A DNA stretch of 64,000 nt from Rhodanobacter sp. C05 (GTDB lineage Bacteria; Pseudomonadota; Gammaproteobacteria; Xanthomonadales; Rhodanobacteraceae): NCBI RefSeq assembly GCF_002001165.1, contig NZ_MUNQ01000008.1, positions 124,001 to 188,000 on the forward strand. The letters are read 5' to 3'. Shown piece after piece: positions 53,411-62,065 of the stretch. The position numbers and the translations under genes were made by a program. Every line of letters starts with the position of its first letter. Position 1 is the first letter of the stretch. The notes under the pieces were generated by a model. The model was not told the origin of the DNA, did not search any database, and saw nothing but the letters and a program-made list of their open reading frames with translations.

Positions 53411-54057
53411 GTCAGCATCAGGGTGCACCCATGGATACACCAGTCTCTGTCATCCGCATCCTTGCAGTCGACGATCATCCGATCATGCTCGAGGGTTTGA
53501 GTGCGGTGATCGATGCCGAGCCAGACATGCAGATGGTGGCCGTTGCAAGCTGCGGCGAGGAGGCCGTCCGCCTGTATCGAAGGCACCAGCCCGATGTCAC
53601 CCTTATGGATCTGGAAATGCCTGGCATGTCTGGAGAAGAGGCCATTCGCGCCATCCATGACGAATTTCCTGCTGCCGTCATCCTGGTACTCACAACGTTC
53701 AAGGGCGATGCGCAGGCATTGCGCGCGCTCAAGGCAGGTGCACGCGGCTACCTGTTGAAAGGCTCCATGCGGCGCGAACTCATCGACACCATCCGCACCC
53801 TTCACCAGGGCAAGAAGAGCATTCCGCGCGAAATCGCGGCCGAGATTGCAACGCATGCGATCGATGAGCGCTTGACCTTGCGGGAAATCTCCGTGCTGCG
53901 CGATGTGGCCCAAGGCCATTCGAACAAGGCGGTCGCCGATAGCCTGTGCATCAGTGAGGCCACCGTCAAAGTCCACATGAAAAGCATTCTCGGGAAATTG
54001 AGCGCGGACTCACGCACGCATGCGGTGCAGATCGCGCATCGACGCGGCATCATCTGA
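53407..54057 (+). CDS. LuxR/NarL-family response regulator
   Basis: 216 residues (a Met at 53431 is possible). Receiver: IRILAVDDHPIMLEGLSAVID, Asp in VTLMDLEMPGMSG, Thr in LVLTTFK, Lys in YLLKGSM. C-terminal HTH: LTLREISVLRDVAQGHSNKAVADSLCISEATVKVHMKSILGKLSADSRTHAVQIAHRRG. It resembles the regulator at 30736. It is coupled to the His-less dimerisation domain upstream; a full kinase such as 46094-49027 would be needed to phosphorylate it. Confidence 0.94.
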   Translation: MSQHQGAPMDTPVSVIRILAVDDHPIMLEGLSAVIDAEPDMQMVAVASCGEEAVRLYRRHQPDVTLMDLEMPGMSGEEAIRAIHDEFPAAVILVLTTFKGDAQALRALKAGARGYLLKGSMRRELIDTIRTLHQGKKSIPREIAAEIATHAIDERLTLREISVLRDVAQGHSNKAVADSLCISEATVKVHMKSILGKLSADSRTHAVQIAHRRGII

Positions 54058-54108
54058 CACTGAGGTTTTGCTTCCGCTCGATGATGGCAAGCGGCGCACT
54101 ACGCAATG

Positions 54109-54315
54109 CTAGTCAGTCAGCTGAGTCGATCGAATGTCCTTCATCGTCCGCAATCCGACGCTCCAGTGGTCGGACTCCACTTCATAAAGAATGATGGTTA
54201 CGGCGTGCTCTGGAACGCGTAGCGTGCGCTGGGCGACGGCAGCCACTTCTTTCATGAAGACAGACTTCTGTTCGGCGGTGCGGCCGGCAAGCATATGAAC
54301 ATGGATGAAGGGCAT
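54109..54315 (-). CDS. 4-oxalocrotonate tautomerase-family protein
   Basis: 68 residues. The mature N-terminal Pro follows Met1 (MPFIHVHMLAGRTAEQKSVFMKEVAAVAQRTL), which is the family's catalytic base; the Arg in LAGRTAEQK fits too. It probably forms a hexamer or trimer that isomerises keto-enol compounds. It lies just after the zinc-independent quinone oxidoreductase gene on the same strand. Confidence 0.88.
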   Translation of the reverse strand: MPFIHVHMLAGRTAEQKSVFMKEVAAVAQRTLRVPEHAVTIILYEVESDHWSVGLRTMKDIRSTQLTD

Positions 54316-54336
54316 GATTTTTTCTCGATGGATTGC

Positions 54337-55344
54337 TCAGCGTTCAGCGACGAATTCAACAACGACCTTGCCTGCGCCTTGCGATGAAGCGACGCGCGCA
54401 TGGGCTTGCTCAACGCTGGATAGATCGAAATGGTCCGGATCCACGCGCGGAAGCAATTGGCCAGTCTCGAAGAGTTTGGCCGCCTCGCGGAGGATTTCGC
54501 CGTGATGTGCTTTGCCGACGCCCGTAAGCAACGGAAGCAAGGTGAATACACCGGAGTACGTGCCGGCGCTGAATGACAATGGTGCCAGCGAGTGAGTACC
54601 CCAGCCCAGAGCGCTCACTACGTGGCCGAAGCGTGCAACTGATTTGAACGAACCATCCAGTACTTCACCGCCCACGGTATCGAAGACCATGTCGAAACCA
54701 TCGCCACTGGTGTGCATCTGCAAATAGTCATTGACAGAAAGCAGGTGGCGATCGATTGGAACCGTGCCGCGTTCGCGCACGTGTTCGGCGTCAGACGCAG
54801 AGACGGTGGAAAACACCTGCGCACCGAATGCCCGAGCGATCTGGATGGCCATATAGCCAATGCCGCCAGCGCCTCCGTGAACGAGCACGCGCATGTCCTT
54901 GGCTACATGGGCGCGATCGACCAGACCTTCCCAGGCGGTGATGAAGGCAAGCGGCAGGGACGCCGCTTCGCGCATGTCCAGTTGCGGCGGCTTTCGGGCG
55001 AGCAGTGACGCGTCCACTGAGGCGTACTGCGCGAGTGAGCCCTGCACACCACCAACGCCGCCAGTCATGCCGAAGACTTCATCACCCATCGACCACTCGG
55101 TGACGCCAGGTCCGACAGCGGCCACGATGCCTGCCAGATCGATGCCGAGCACCGCTGGCAGCGGCTGTTTGGCGTGCGCCGCTTTGCCGGCGCGAATCTT
55201 CAGGTCGAGTGGATTGACGCCGCTGGCTTGGATTTCCACCAGCACCTGGCCAGGACCGGCGACGGGGCGAGGAATGTCCTTCACTACAAACGGACCGTCG
55301 ACGTTTTCGACGACGACGGCTTGCATGTTGCCCTGATGGCTCAT
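54337..55344 (-). CDS. quinone-oxidoreductase-type MDR dehydrogenase
   Basis: 335 residues from the ATG at 55344, with GGAAG eight bases upstream. MDR-family features: ASGVNPLDLKIRAGKAAHAKQPLPAVLGIDLAGIVAAVGPGVTEWSMGDEVFGMTGGVGGVQGSLAQYA, then LVHGGAGGIGYMAIQIARAFGAQV (NADPH site) and VFDTVGGEVLDGS. No structural-zinc Cys cluster is present, so it is of the zinc-free quinone oxidoreductase type. A decayed fragment with close similarity is at 63087-63251. Confidence 0.92.
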   Translation of the reverse strand: MSHQGNMQAVVVENVDGPFVVKDIPRPVAGPGQVLVEIQASGVNPLDLKIRAGKAAHAKQPLPAVLGIDLAGIVAAVGPGVTEWSMGDEVFGMTGGVGGVQGSLAQYASVDASLLARKPPQLDMREAASLPLAFITAWEGLVDRAHVAKDMRVLVHGGAGGIGYMAIQIARAFGAQVFSTVSASDAEHVRERGTVPIDRHLLSVNDYLQMHTSGDGFDMVFDTVGGEVLDGSFKSVARFGHVVSALGWGTHSLAPLSFSAGTYSGVFTLLPLLTGVGKAHHGEILREAAKLFETGQLLPRVDPDHFDLSSVEQAHARVASSQGAGKVVVEFVAER

Positions 55345-55365
55345 GGTGCTGTCTTCCAAGGTGGG

Positions 55366-56382
55366 TCAGGTCAATGCACGTGCCAGGAAATCGCGGATGT
55401 AACCGGCGATTTCCGCGCTATGCGTCTCGAGCGCGAAGTGGCCGGCGTCCAGCAGGTGCACTTCGGCATGGGGAATATCTTTCTTGTAGGCCAAGGCACC
55501 AGGCGGGATGAAGGCCGGATCATTCTTGCCCCATACCGCCAGCAGCGGTGGCTGATGCTGACGAAAATACTCGTGGAATGAAGGGTAGGCCGCGATGTTG
55601 TTGCGGTAGTCGTAGATCAGGTCAAGCTGGATTTCGTCCGCGCCTGCTCTTGCCAGATAGGCGATGTCCAGCTCGTAACCATCCGGCGACACGCGATCGC
55701 GGGGCGCACCGTGGAAGTACTGGAATTGCTCGATCGTGTTGCGGCTGATCAGATCGCGGCACGCCTCGCGATGAGCGGGCGTCGGATCGGCCCAATAGGT
55801 CTGCAGCGTGCCCCAGGCGTCACTGAAACCTTCCATGTAGGCATTGCCGTTCTGAGTGATGATCGCCGTGACGCGCTCGGGATGTGCGCGCGCCAGACGA
55901 AGTCCTACCGGTGCGCCGTAGTCGAAAATGTAGAGCGCATAGCGATCGAGCTTCAACGCGTCGGTGAAGTGGTCGATCACCTTGGCCAGGTTGTCGAAGC
56001 TGTAGTCGAACTTGCCCTTCGGCATGAAGGTCTGCCCGAAGCCGGGAAGGTCCGGCGCAATCACACGGTACTTGTCAGCCAGCTGCGGCATCAGATCGCG
56101 GAACATGTGGCTTGCCGTCGGAAAGCCATGCAGCAATAGCAGCACCGGCGCGTTGGCCAGCCCAGCCTCGCGATAGAACACGTCGAAATCGTCGACGCTG
56201 ACCTTGTGAAAACGCACCTGGTCTGCAGCGTCAGTCCGTTCTTCTGAAGTCGCTGGTTGCTTGCCGGTGGACTGTGCCAACGGAGCGACCAGGACGGCAG
56301 CAGTGGCCATCAGGGAAGCTCCAATCACTTTGCGCCGTGTGGCGTCCATTGCATGTGTGCCTGTTGTTGTGAGATCGCTCAT
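55366..56382 (-). CDS. exported epoxide-hydrolase/dehalogenase-like alpha/beta hydrolase
   Basis: 338 residues from the ATG at 56382, with GAGGAACAG upstream. A Tat-like signal (TRRKVIGASLMATAAVLVAPLAQS) leads a hydrolase domain: LLLLHGFPTASHMFRDL, DLPGFGQT, then the nucleophile elbow LYIFDYGAPVGLRLA with Asp, giving an Asp nucleophile as in epoxide hydrolases and haloalkane dehalogenases. WGKNDPAFIP has the acid, and DAGHFALETH the His. Substrate unknown. It is followed by the MDR gene 21 bases later, and the two may be co-transcribed. Confidence 0.88.
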   Translation of the reverse strand: MSDLTTTGTHAMDATRRKVIGASLMATAAVLVAPLAQSTGKQPATSEERTDAADQVRFHKVSVDDFDVFYREAGLANAPVLLLLHGFPTASHMFRDLMPQLADKYRVIAPDLPGFGQTFMPKGKFDYSFDNLAKVIDHFTDALKLDRYALYIFDYGAPVGLRLARAHPERVTAIITQNGNAYMEGFSDAWGTLQTYWADPTPAHREACRDLISRNTIEQFQYFHGAPRDRVSPDGYELDIAYLARAGADEIQLDLIYDYRNNIAAYPSFHEYFRQHQPPLLAVWGKNDPAFIPPGALAYKKDIPHAEVHLLDAGHFALETHSAEIAGYIRDFLARALT

Positions 56383-56433
56383 GACTGTTCCTCAATGGAG
56401 GACTGCGCTTTCGACGCCGGCGCAGTCGTCGGT

Positions 56434-56778
56434 TTACGCCGCTTCGGCGTGTTGATTCATCGCATCCATCACACGTGCCGAATACACCATGGCCGCACCG
56501 GCGTTCAGTGCCACGGCCACGCCGAGTGCTTCGGCCACTTCTTCGCGCGTGGCGCCGTGCTTCAGAGCTTCACCCGCGTGCACGGTGATACAACCGTCGC
56601 AGCGCGTGGTCACCGACACGGCCAGTGCGATCAGTTCGCGTGTCTTTGCATCGAGCTGGCTGGTCTTGGAGCTGGCCTTGGACAGCGTCTGATAGCCGCT
56701 GATGGTGTCGGGGCTGAGCTTGCCGAGCTCGCCGATGCGGCCCACCCGTTCTTTTCGGTATTGCAGCCAATTCATCAT
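56434..56778 (-). CDS. carboxymuconolactone-decarboxylase-family (AhpD-like) protein, copy 1
   Basis: 114 residues from the Met at 56778. The core IGELGKLSPDTISGYQTLSKASSKTSQLDAKTRELIALAVSVTTRCDGCITVHAGEALKHGATREEVAEALGVAVALNAGAAMVYSARVMDA has the redox CxxC in RCDGC followed by His. It is typically a peroxidase partner or electron relay. It is highly similar to the gene at 61245. The AraC gene diverges from it. Confidence 0.93.
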   Translation of the reverse strand: MMNWLQYRKERVGRIGELGKLSPDTISGYQTLSKASSKTSQLDAKTRELIALAVSVTTRCDGCITVHAGEALKHGATREEVAEALGVAVALNAGAAMVYSARVMDAMNQHAEAA

Positions 56779-56869
56779 GGGAAATACCTCTTTCCGTGGT
56801 TCCACCAGCGCGACGCAGGCAGTGTTGCGCCAAAGGTTGATCCGGCGAATACTTATGAATCTCAATTTT

Positions 56870-56893
56870 TAGCGAGTTCGTCTCATGGATGCC
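56870..56893. promoter_or_regulatory. promoter motif shared with 61692
   Basis: TAGCGAGTTCGTCTCA followed by the start of the AraC gene. The motif recurs with 2 differences at 61692-61715. Its GAGw-TCG-TCTC shape is partly palindromic and may be the AraC-type operator for the divergent CMD gene. Confidence 0.5.
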
Positions 56894-57820
56894 CTGAGCC
56901 GTTTGCTGCAGCTGGCCGATGTCCAGGGGGCGCTTGACCTGCGTTGCTTGTTGGCCGGGCGCTTCGAGATCGGTCATGAGCCTTCTGCGACTGGCGAAGC
57001 GCCCTATCACCTCGTGCTCGGCGGACAAGCCCGCGTGCAGGTACCTGGTGGTTCCGTGGTTATGCTGCGAGAGGGCGACCTGCTGCTGCTGCCACACGGC
57101 AGTGCGCATGCGTTGCGCGATGCCAAGAACGGCAGCGGGCGAGCCTCGCCGATGAAGGTGAACGCAAGTGGGCCGTTGCCGGTTCGCACGAATACTGACG
57201 GTGTCGCGGAGCTGGATCTGCTGTGTGGGCGATTCACCTATGCGACGGGCTCTGCCGACATCGTCATGGCCGCTTTGCCCGAGGTGCTGCACGTATCGCT
57301 GGCGGAGCATCGCGATATGGATGCACTGCGCGGGGTCATCGGCATGTTGCGCACCGAAATTGCTGCGATGGCGCCGGGTGTCCATGCGGTAGTCACCGGG
57401 CTCAGCCAAGCCTTGTTCGTATTGGCCGTGCGTGCTTATCTCGCACGCACCGACATACCGCCTTCCTTGCTTTTGCTGCTGGCCGACAGCCGACTGAGCA
57501 ATGCCGTGCTGGCAATGCTGCGCCACCCGGAGGAGCCCTGGACGGTCGAGTCGCTGGCCGCGCGCGCGGCGATGTCGCGGGCCAGCTTCGCCCGGCATTT
57601 CGCCGCGAAGGGCAACACGTCGCCCCGAGAATTGCTGACCGCGCTGCGTATGCGTACGGCAAGTGGCTTGTTGTCGAATGGAAAACTCGCCATCGGCAAC
57701 ATCGCCGAACGGGTGGGATATCAATCCGAGGCGGCTTTCGGCAAGGTCTTCGCCAGGCATACAGGCATGCCCCCAGCCACTTACCGGCGCGCCAGCCGCA
57801 CTGCCGTGGCGCCTCGGTGA
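56885..57820 (+). CDS. AraC-family regulator with cupin-type sensor domain
   Basis: 311 residues. The N-terminal cupin_6 domain (about 1-180: LDLRCLLAGRFEIGHEPSATGEAPYHLVLGGQARV, VMLREGDLLLLPHGSAH, AELDLLCGRFTYATG) probably senses an inducer. The C-terminal half has two HTH motifs: SRASFARHFAAKGNTSPRELLTALRMRTASGLL and IGNIAERVGYQSEAAFGKVFARHTGMPPATYRR. It is divergent from the CMD gene at 56434, which it presumably controls; the promoter motif lies just before its ATG. Confidence 0.93.
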   Translation: MDALSRLLQLADVQGALDLRCLLAGRFEIGHEPSATGEAPYHLVLGGQARVQVPGGSVVMLREGDLLLLPHGSAHALRDAKNGSGRASPMKVNASGPLPVRTNTDGVAELDLLCGRFTYATGSADIVMAALPEVLHVSLAEHRDMDALRGVIGMLRTEIAAMAPGVHAVVTGLSQALFVLAVRAYLARTDIPPSLLLLLADSRLSNAVLAMLRHPEEPWTVESLAARAAMSRASFARHFAAKGNTSPRELLTALRMRTASGLLSNGKLAIGNIAERVGYQSEAAFGKVFARHTGMPPATYRRASRTAVAPR

Positions 57821-57961
57821 GACACAGTGGTTCAAAATCAGGCTGTCAGCGCGCACGTTGCTCGACCTCGGCAGCAGGCGGAAATGGCGCGGCGGCTGCA
57901 GGTGGCAGGCGACCAACCGCGCCTTGCCCAACAGCTGCCGGATGACTCGATGATCCAGACT

Positions 57962-58390
57962 TCAATTCGAACCATGCCTATCAAGCGTTGTTCCGCAGAA
58001 GCGGTAGCGCACTGGAGCATTGGGACGGCCAGCATCCACCAGAGCGAATGACGTTACAGATTGAACGGTCAAGTTCTGTAATATCGAGATGGCGTTAACG
58101 GGTCCTGCATTGGCGAGACGCTCTGCCGGACACGTCTCCACAACACGAAAAACGTGCAGACCGAGTTTCACCATTTCGTCGTGGCAGGCAGCCGAATGAG
58201 CGCCGGTCAGCTTCTTTCCGTCGAAATGCAACAGCGCGGCATTCGCCGGATCCTTGCAACTCCCCGAAGAGTAGAAGCCAGCACGGATGGGTAAATCGGA
58301 ATGGGCGTATGAAAGCATCGGCAGCAGTGAAAACAGCATCGCGAAACGACACTTCGCTACGTTTGACACGCGCAGCTTGAAGCAGGTCAT
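57962..58390 (-). CDS. hypothetical periplasmic protein
   Basis: 142 residues from the ATG at 58390 (MTCFKLRVSNV), with a signal peptide ending SYA-HSD. Mature part: GFYSSGSCKDPANAALLHFDGKKLTGAHSAACHDEMV and VVETCPAERLANAGPVNAI. Four Cys may form disulphides. Starts at an ATGA overlap with the YceI gene, so translation is coupled. No family recognised. Confidence 0.75.
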   Translation of the reverse strand: MTCFKLRVSNVAKCRFAMLFSLLPMLSYAHSDLPIRAGFYSSGSCKDPANAALLHFDGKKLTGAHSAACHDEMVKLGLHVFRVVETCPAERLANAGPVNAISILQNLTVQSVTSFALVDAGRPNAPVRYRFCGTTLDRHGSN

Positions 58391-59031
58391 GGCCTTGTAA
58401 ACTCGGTCTCGACAAGAATCGTCACGTCGTCCGCTTCCAGAGGCACCCATTCGCTCACCCCGAAGTCGGATCGCTTGAAGGTGGCCTCACCTGAGAAACC
58501 CATGCGCGACTGAGCGAATCCACGGTAAGTCGTGTGCAGCACAACTGTCTTTTTGACGCCGTGAAAATTTAGAATGCCGGCGACGGACGCATGGCCGTTC
58601 ATGATTTTCACCGAATCCGCGGTGAAATTCATGGTCGGATATTTTTCGGCCTCGAAGAATTTCGACGCAATCCGCTTGTCGAAAGCCTGGTCGCCCGTAT
58701 CAACCGACTTCGGATCAATGGTGATTTTCACGTTCGAGGCCGATGCACTGGAAGGATTGAAATCAAAGCTTCCGCTGACATCATCAAAACGCAGTGTGTA
58801 GCGCGACAAGTCCATATGGGCCAGCTTGGCAATCACCGAGGTGTGGTGTGGGTCGAGCTTGTACGTTCCGGCCGGGGCAGCGCCGGGATCCGCGGTGGCG
58901 TTGAGTTGCCGATACTGCGCTGCGGCGCCCGTGTCTTCAGGCTTGGGCGGAGTCGTTGAAGCGGCTGCGCCGATCGTCGTAATTGCAAGTAGAGCAGGGA
59001 AAATCGAGTTCCGGGCAATGCGTGAAGTCAT
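58387..59031 (-). CDS. YceI-family lipocalin-like periplasmic protein
   Basis: 214 residues from the ATG at 59031; the frame extends to 59079. Signal peptide ending AASTTPP, then the YceI core: YKLDPHHTSVIAKLAHMDLSRYTLRFDDVSGSFDFNP, NVKITIDPKSVDTGDQAFDKRIASKFFEAEKYPTMNFTADSVKIMNGHASVAGILNFHGVKKTVVL, and FSGEATFKRSDFGVSEWVPLEADDVTILVETEF. YceI proteins bind isoprenoid-like lipids or are acid- or base-induced. It overlaps the hypothetical gene downstream by 4 bases. Confidence 0.93.
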   Translation of the reverse strand: MTSRIARNSIFPALLAITTIGAAASTTPPKPEDTGAAAQYRQLNATADPGAAPAGTYKLDPHHTSVIAKLAHMDLSRYTLRFDDVSGSFDFNPSSASASNVKITIDPKSVDTGDQAFDKRIASKFFEAEKYPTMNFTADSVKIMNGHASVAGILNFHGVKKTVVLHTTYRGFAQSRMGFSGEATFKRSDFGVSEWVPLEADDVTILVETEFTRP

Positions 59032-59377
59032 GGCTTGAGTCCTGGCGCGGCACTGAGAGAGAGCAGGGGTCCAGGACAACGCTATCCGTACGATGCGGTC
59101 ATGGAATCCCCCCGAATAGGTAGACGCACATGATCGGTGCGCCCTGGATCGAGAGATTTATTTTTTCGGTCCCGGCCGGGAGCAACGATCTCGAAGCTCT
59201 TGGACTTCCCGGGCTTCCTGCCAGCAAAACAGATCGGACGGGGCGTTGTGTCCAGGATGGCAACGACGGCTATCGGACTCCACAGAATCCGTCCAAAGTG
59301 CGGCGTAAGCTTTCGAGCAAGCTGCCGTGTCAGGGTGGCAAATCCCCAAGAGGCTGCAAGCGCCTCACTGCTGAGTG
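59032..59377. other. intergenic region with a non-coding-like frame
   Basis: About 345 bases between the HPP-type gene and the YceI gene, both on the minus strand. A minus-strand frame (59082-59813) runs through but overlaps the HPP gene and has no domain; taken as a chance frame. It must hold the YceI promoter. Confidence 0.4.
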
Positions 59378-60322
59378 TCAACGCGCGCGCATCCTGTGCA
59401 GGCAAATAGCCTGCCATAAGCTGAACGACGCAGTTAATGCCACCGTGCTGGTCAACACGAGTGGAACAAACGAATAGGTGGGATTCAACATGATCATCGG
59501 CAGCAAGCCGATCGCCAGCACGGGTGGTGCGTGCAGGTCGATGACGCGCATGATGAGAATGCCAGCGATCATGCTGATGCTCGCGGCGCCGATACCTGGA
59601 CCAAGCAGGATGACAACGCTGACGCCGATGAATGCACAGAACGTGCACGCCAATGGCATGCGCCAGGGACGTATGGCCCAAGGACAGACCAACGGATGGG
59701 CGAACATTTCGAAGCCGATCACGACCAGCGGCGGAAACAGCAGGAAGCGCCAGCCGGGTAGCTGTGCCACTAGCGTGATGCCGATCACGAACAACAGGAA
59801 AGGCAGCAACCACAGCAGGTTTGTGGGTGCTTTCTCCATGGTGTTGTCGATCATGTCACGCAACGATGGTGGCGAACGGGCAGGGTGAAGCTGCTGGTGG
59901 ACCATGCTGACAATCGCCAACGCGACGGTGCCGGCAGTGATCGCCGCTGGATACCACCAACTGTGCAAGCCCAGCACCAGTGGCAGTAGCCCTGCTGAAA
60001 TTGCGGGTGCAATAGGTGACCGAATAAGCTTGATCACACCCATCGAGACAAAGATGATCAACAGCACGGAACAGACGCCGAAAGCCATGTGATTGGCCAT
60101 CCATACGCCCGCGATCGCGGTAATCAATGGCGTCAGTACCAGCATGCACGGTGCGCTTGCCCATTTCCCGTAGGGGCGCTTGATGATGTCGTCTGACAGC
60201 GCACCAAGTTCCGGAAACATCAGCAGACCGAAACCTGACAGCTGAACCGCAAGCGCTATCGCGCTGATGAAAATCACGCTACCGAACTGAGTAAGCAACG
60301 TTGGTAACAGTCCAGTCTTCAT
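59378..60322 (-). CDS. HPP-type membrane protein with internal duplication
   Basis: 314 residues from the ATG at 60322 (MKTGLLPTLLTQFG); the frame reaches 60535. About ten membrane segments. The two halves look alike: FGLLMFPELGALSDDIIKRPYGKWASAP and WRFLLFPPLVVIGFEMFAHPLVCPWAIRP, each followed by hydrophobic helices and a P..A..IGLLPLVLGLHSWWYP / HAPPVLAIGLLPMIMLNPTYSFVP phrase. The HAPP motif resembles HPP-family proteins, where related members move nitrite. It ends 8 bases from nothing coding; a hairpin is upstream at 60534. Confidence 0.75.
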   Translation of the reverse strand: MKTGLLPTLLTQFGSVIFISAIALAVQLSGFGLLMFPELGALSDDIIKRPYGKWASAPCMLVLTPLITAIAGVWMANHMAFGVCSVLLIIFVSMGVIKLIRSPIAPAISAGLLPLVLGLHSWWYPAAITAGTVALAIVSMVHQQLHPARSPPSLRDMIDNTMEKAPTNLLWLLPFLLFVIGITLVAQLPGWRFLLFPPLVVIGFEMFAHPLVCPWAIRPWRMPLACTFCAFIGVSVVILLGPGIGAASISMIAGILIMRVIDLHAPPVLAIGLLPMIMLNPTYSFVPLVLTSTVALTASFSLWQAICLHRMRAR

Positions 60323-60533
60323 GTTCCGCACGATGGGGCCCGTTGTATGAAAGATGCGGTGTTTTTTTGCGAGCGATGACAACTGCTCGTGTCGGGATAT
60401 TCCCGAAGTATCTGTCTGCACAACACGGATACCAGCGACGAATTCGCAATCACCCCGGGAATCCAGCTGTGATAGCACCGACGTGTAACGTTGCTGGAGG
60501 CGAGCACGTACAGGCCATGTTCCACTCACTGCC

Positions 60534-60566
60534 AACCAGCGATGACTTTCGAGGTCATCGCTGGTT
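60534..60566. repeat. perfect hairpin, 13-bp stem
   Basis: AACCAGCGATGAC / GTCATCGCTGGTT with a 7-base loop. No T-run on either strand, so a REP-like stem or mRNA-stabilising hairpin after the DUF417 gene rather than a clear terminator. Confidence 0.7.
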
Positions 60567-60574
60567 GAACACTG

Positions 60575-61204
60575 TCAGGAAACTTGTCTGGCACCTGGCG
60601 CCGGCATGGTTGCAATCATGCTTTTGGCCTTGCTGCGCCTGTCGGCAAGGATTCCCTTCGCTGCATCGACGCCGATAATCCACGCGCCAGCGAGCATCAT
60701 CGTGTCCTTGATGACCAGCCTTCCCGCACCCGAGAGATAGGGAAATCCATGCTGTGCGTCACCTAGTGCAGGCACCCACGCTTCTGGCGTCGTGAACAAG
60801 AATGAAAGCGTAACCAACGTCGTCATGAACGACAGAAACGCACCCGCCAGACCCAGCCGTTTCGAGAGGGGGTACGCCAGAACGAGCAACCCGATCAACC
60901 ATTCGACGACACCCAGGCCCCGTGAGAAGGTGTAGGTGTGGTTGGCTTCCTGCCACGTTCGCTGGGCCGGGATCAGCTGACCCTCATGTGTCAAGTGACC
61001 TTTATATTCATCAGGGTGTGCATAGAAGAACGACATGACGGGGCTGTTCGCCACGAAGGGAGTGATGCTGTCCGCCTCATAAGGCACAAACTTCAGGGCG
61101 CCTATCCAAAAGAAAACGATGGCAATCGCCAGCCGCATCAGCGTGACACCCACTCTATCGGTGCGTGAGAAGGCATCCAGTGCATTTGAAAATCTGTTTT
61201 TCAC
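60575..61204 (-). CDS. DUF417 (YkgB-type) membrane protein
   Basis: 209 residues from the GTG at 61204, with GGAGG four bases upstream; the frame opens to 61366 over the CMD gene. About four membrane helices with the family pattern RLAIAIVFFWIGALKFVPYEADSITPFVANSPVMSFFYAH and RGLGVVEWLIGLLVLAYPLSKRLGLAGAFLSFMTTLVTLSFLFTTPEAW. The role is unknown; relatives lie beside reactive-electrophile-stress genes. It follows the CMD gene by about 40 bases and may share its transcript. Confidence 0.9.
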   Translation of the reverse strand: MKNRFSNALDAFSRTDRVGVTLMRLAIAIVFFWIGALKFVPYEADSITPFVANSPVMSFFYAHPDEYKGHLTHEGQLIPAQRTWQEANHTYTFSRGLGVVEWLIGLLVLAYPLSKRLGLAGAFLSFMTTLVTLSFLFTTPEAWVPALGDAQHGFPYLSGAGRLVIKDTMMLAGAWIIGVDAAKGILADRRSKAKSMIATMPAPGARQVS

Positions 61205-61244
61205 ATGTCCTCCAGGGACAAGTCGCTTTGGGTGACGGTCATGA

Positions 61245-61586
61245 TCACTTCGTGCCATGCGCATCGAGCGCATCGAGAGCACGAGCGGAATAAACCATGG
61301 CTGCGCCGGCATTGAGGGCAACGGCCACGCCCAGGGCCTCGGCAATCTCTTCCTTGCTTGCGCCATGCTTCAGCGCTTCGGCGGTGTGTACGGTGATACA
61401 ACCGTCGCAACGAGTGGTGACAGACACTGCCAGCGCGATGAGCTCTCGCGTTTTGGCGCCCAGCAGATCCGTTTTGTGACCCGCTTTGGAAAGCGTCTGG
61501 TAACCCGACAGGGTGTCCGGGCTGAGCATGCCGAACTCACCAATGCGCCCCATCAATTTTTGGCGGTATTCAGACCAGTTCAACAT
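61245..61586 (-). CDS. carboxymuconolactone-decarboxylase-family (AhpD-like) protein, copy 2
   Basis: 113 residues (MLNWSEYRQKLMGRIGEFGMLSPDTLSGYQTLSKAGHKTDLLGAKTRELIALAVSVTTRCDGCITVHTAEALKHGASKEEIAEALGVAVALNAGAAMVYSARALDALDAHGTK). It closely matches the gene at 56434, keeps the CxxC-His site, and is followed by the DUF417 gene. It has no intact divergent regulator, only the shared motif at 61692. Confidence 0.93.
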   Translation of the reverse strand: MLNWSEYRQKLMGRIGEFGMLSPDTLSGYQTLSKAGHKTDLLGAKTRELIALAVSVTTRCDGCITVHTAEALKHGASKEEIAEALGVAVALNAGAAMVYSARALDALDAHGTK

Positions 61587-62065
61587 GAAAGTGATCCTCT
61601 ATGAGTAAGCGGAGGCTGCGATGTGGCGCCTTCGGTCGACATAGTCTCGCTCGGTGCGACGAGATTTTTAATGCTTAATTGTCTAAAAAACTAGCGAGAT
61701 CGTCTCATTGATGCCATGGACAAGGTCATCGCTCATCCGGGGCAGCCTGGATGAAAGCGAAGAAAGTTCCGCCACTTCGCTGGTAGCAAGGGGTATGCAC
61801 TTGCTTCTCTATGGTCAGGCCGACAAGCAAATGCCCTTGTCGCCGCCGGGCGAGCTTGATGGACCATCAACGCCACGCCTCATGGAGGGCCACCGCTCCC
61901 CGCCGCTCGTCGACATATCCTGACCTCCCGGCACGCCTACTACTTTGGAATGATTTCTTGTGCGACTGCGCGGGCTATTAAACAGATAGGTCAGCAAGCC
62001 GGCGTGCCCGAATCGCCGGCGATCCGACTGGAGCCGGAGCAAGAACTTCTTCAGAGGGCCATCGC
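61587..62065. other. promoter region with a probable decayed AraC start
   Basis: About 480 bases between the divergent CMD copy 2 and the channel gene. The motif at 61692-61715 matches the one before the intact AraC gene, but the start codon position reads ATT instead of ATG, and the frame stops after about 15 codons (IDAMDKVIAHPGQPG). Downstream sequence shows no AraC domain. I take it as a dead regulator start. Confidence 0.5.
61692..61715. promoter_or_regulatory. promoter motif, copy of 56870
   Basis: TAGCGAGATCGTCTCA followed by TTGATGCC; 2 differences from 56870-56893 over 24 bases. It lies divergent from the CMD copy 2, as in the intact cluster. Confidence 0.5.

Noticed and set aside
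59082-59813. 243-residue minus-strand frame
   Set aside because: Overlaps the HPP-type gene in another frame and has no domain or proper start.
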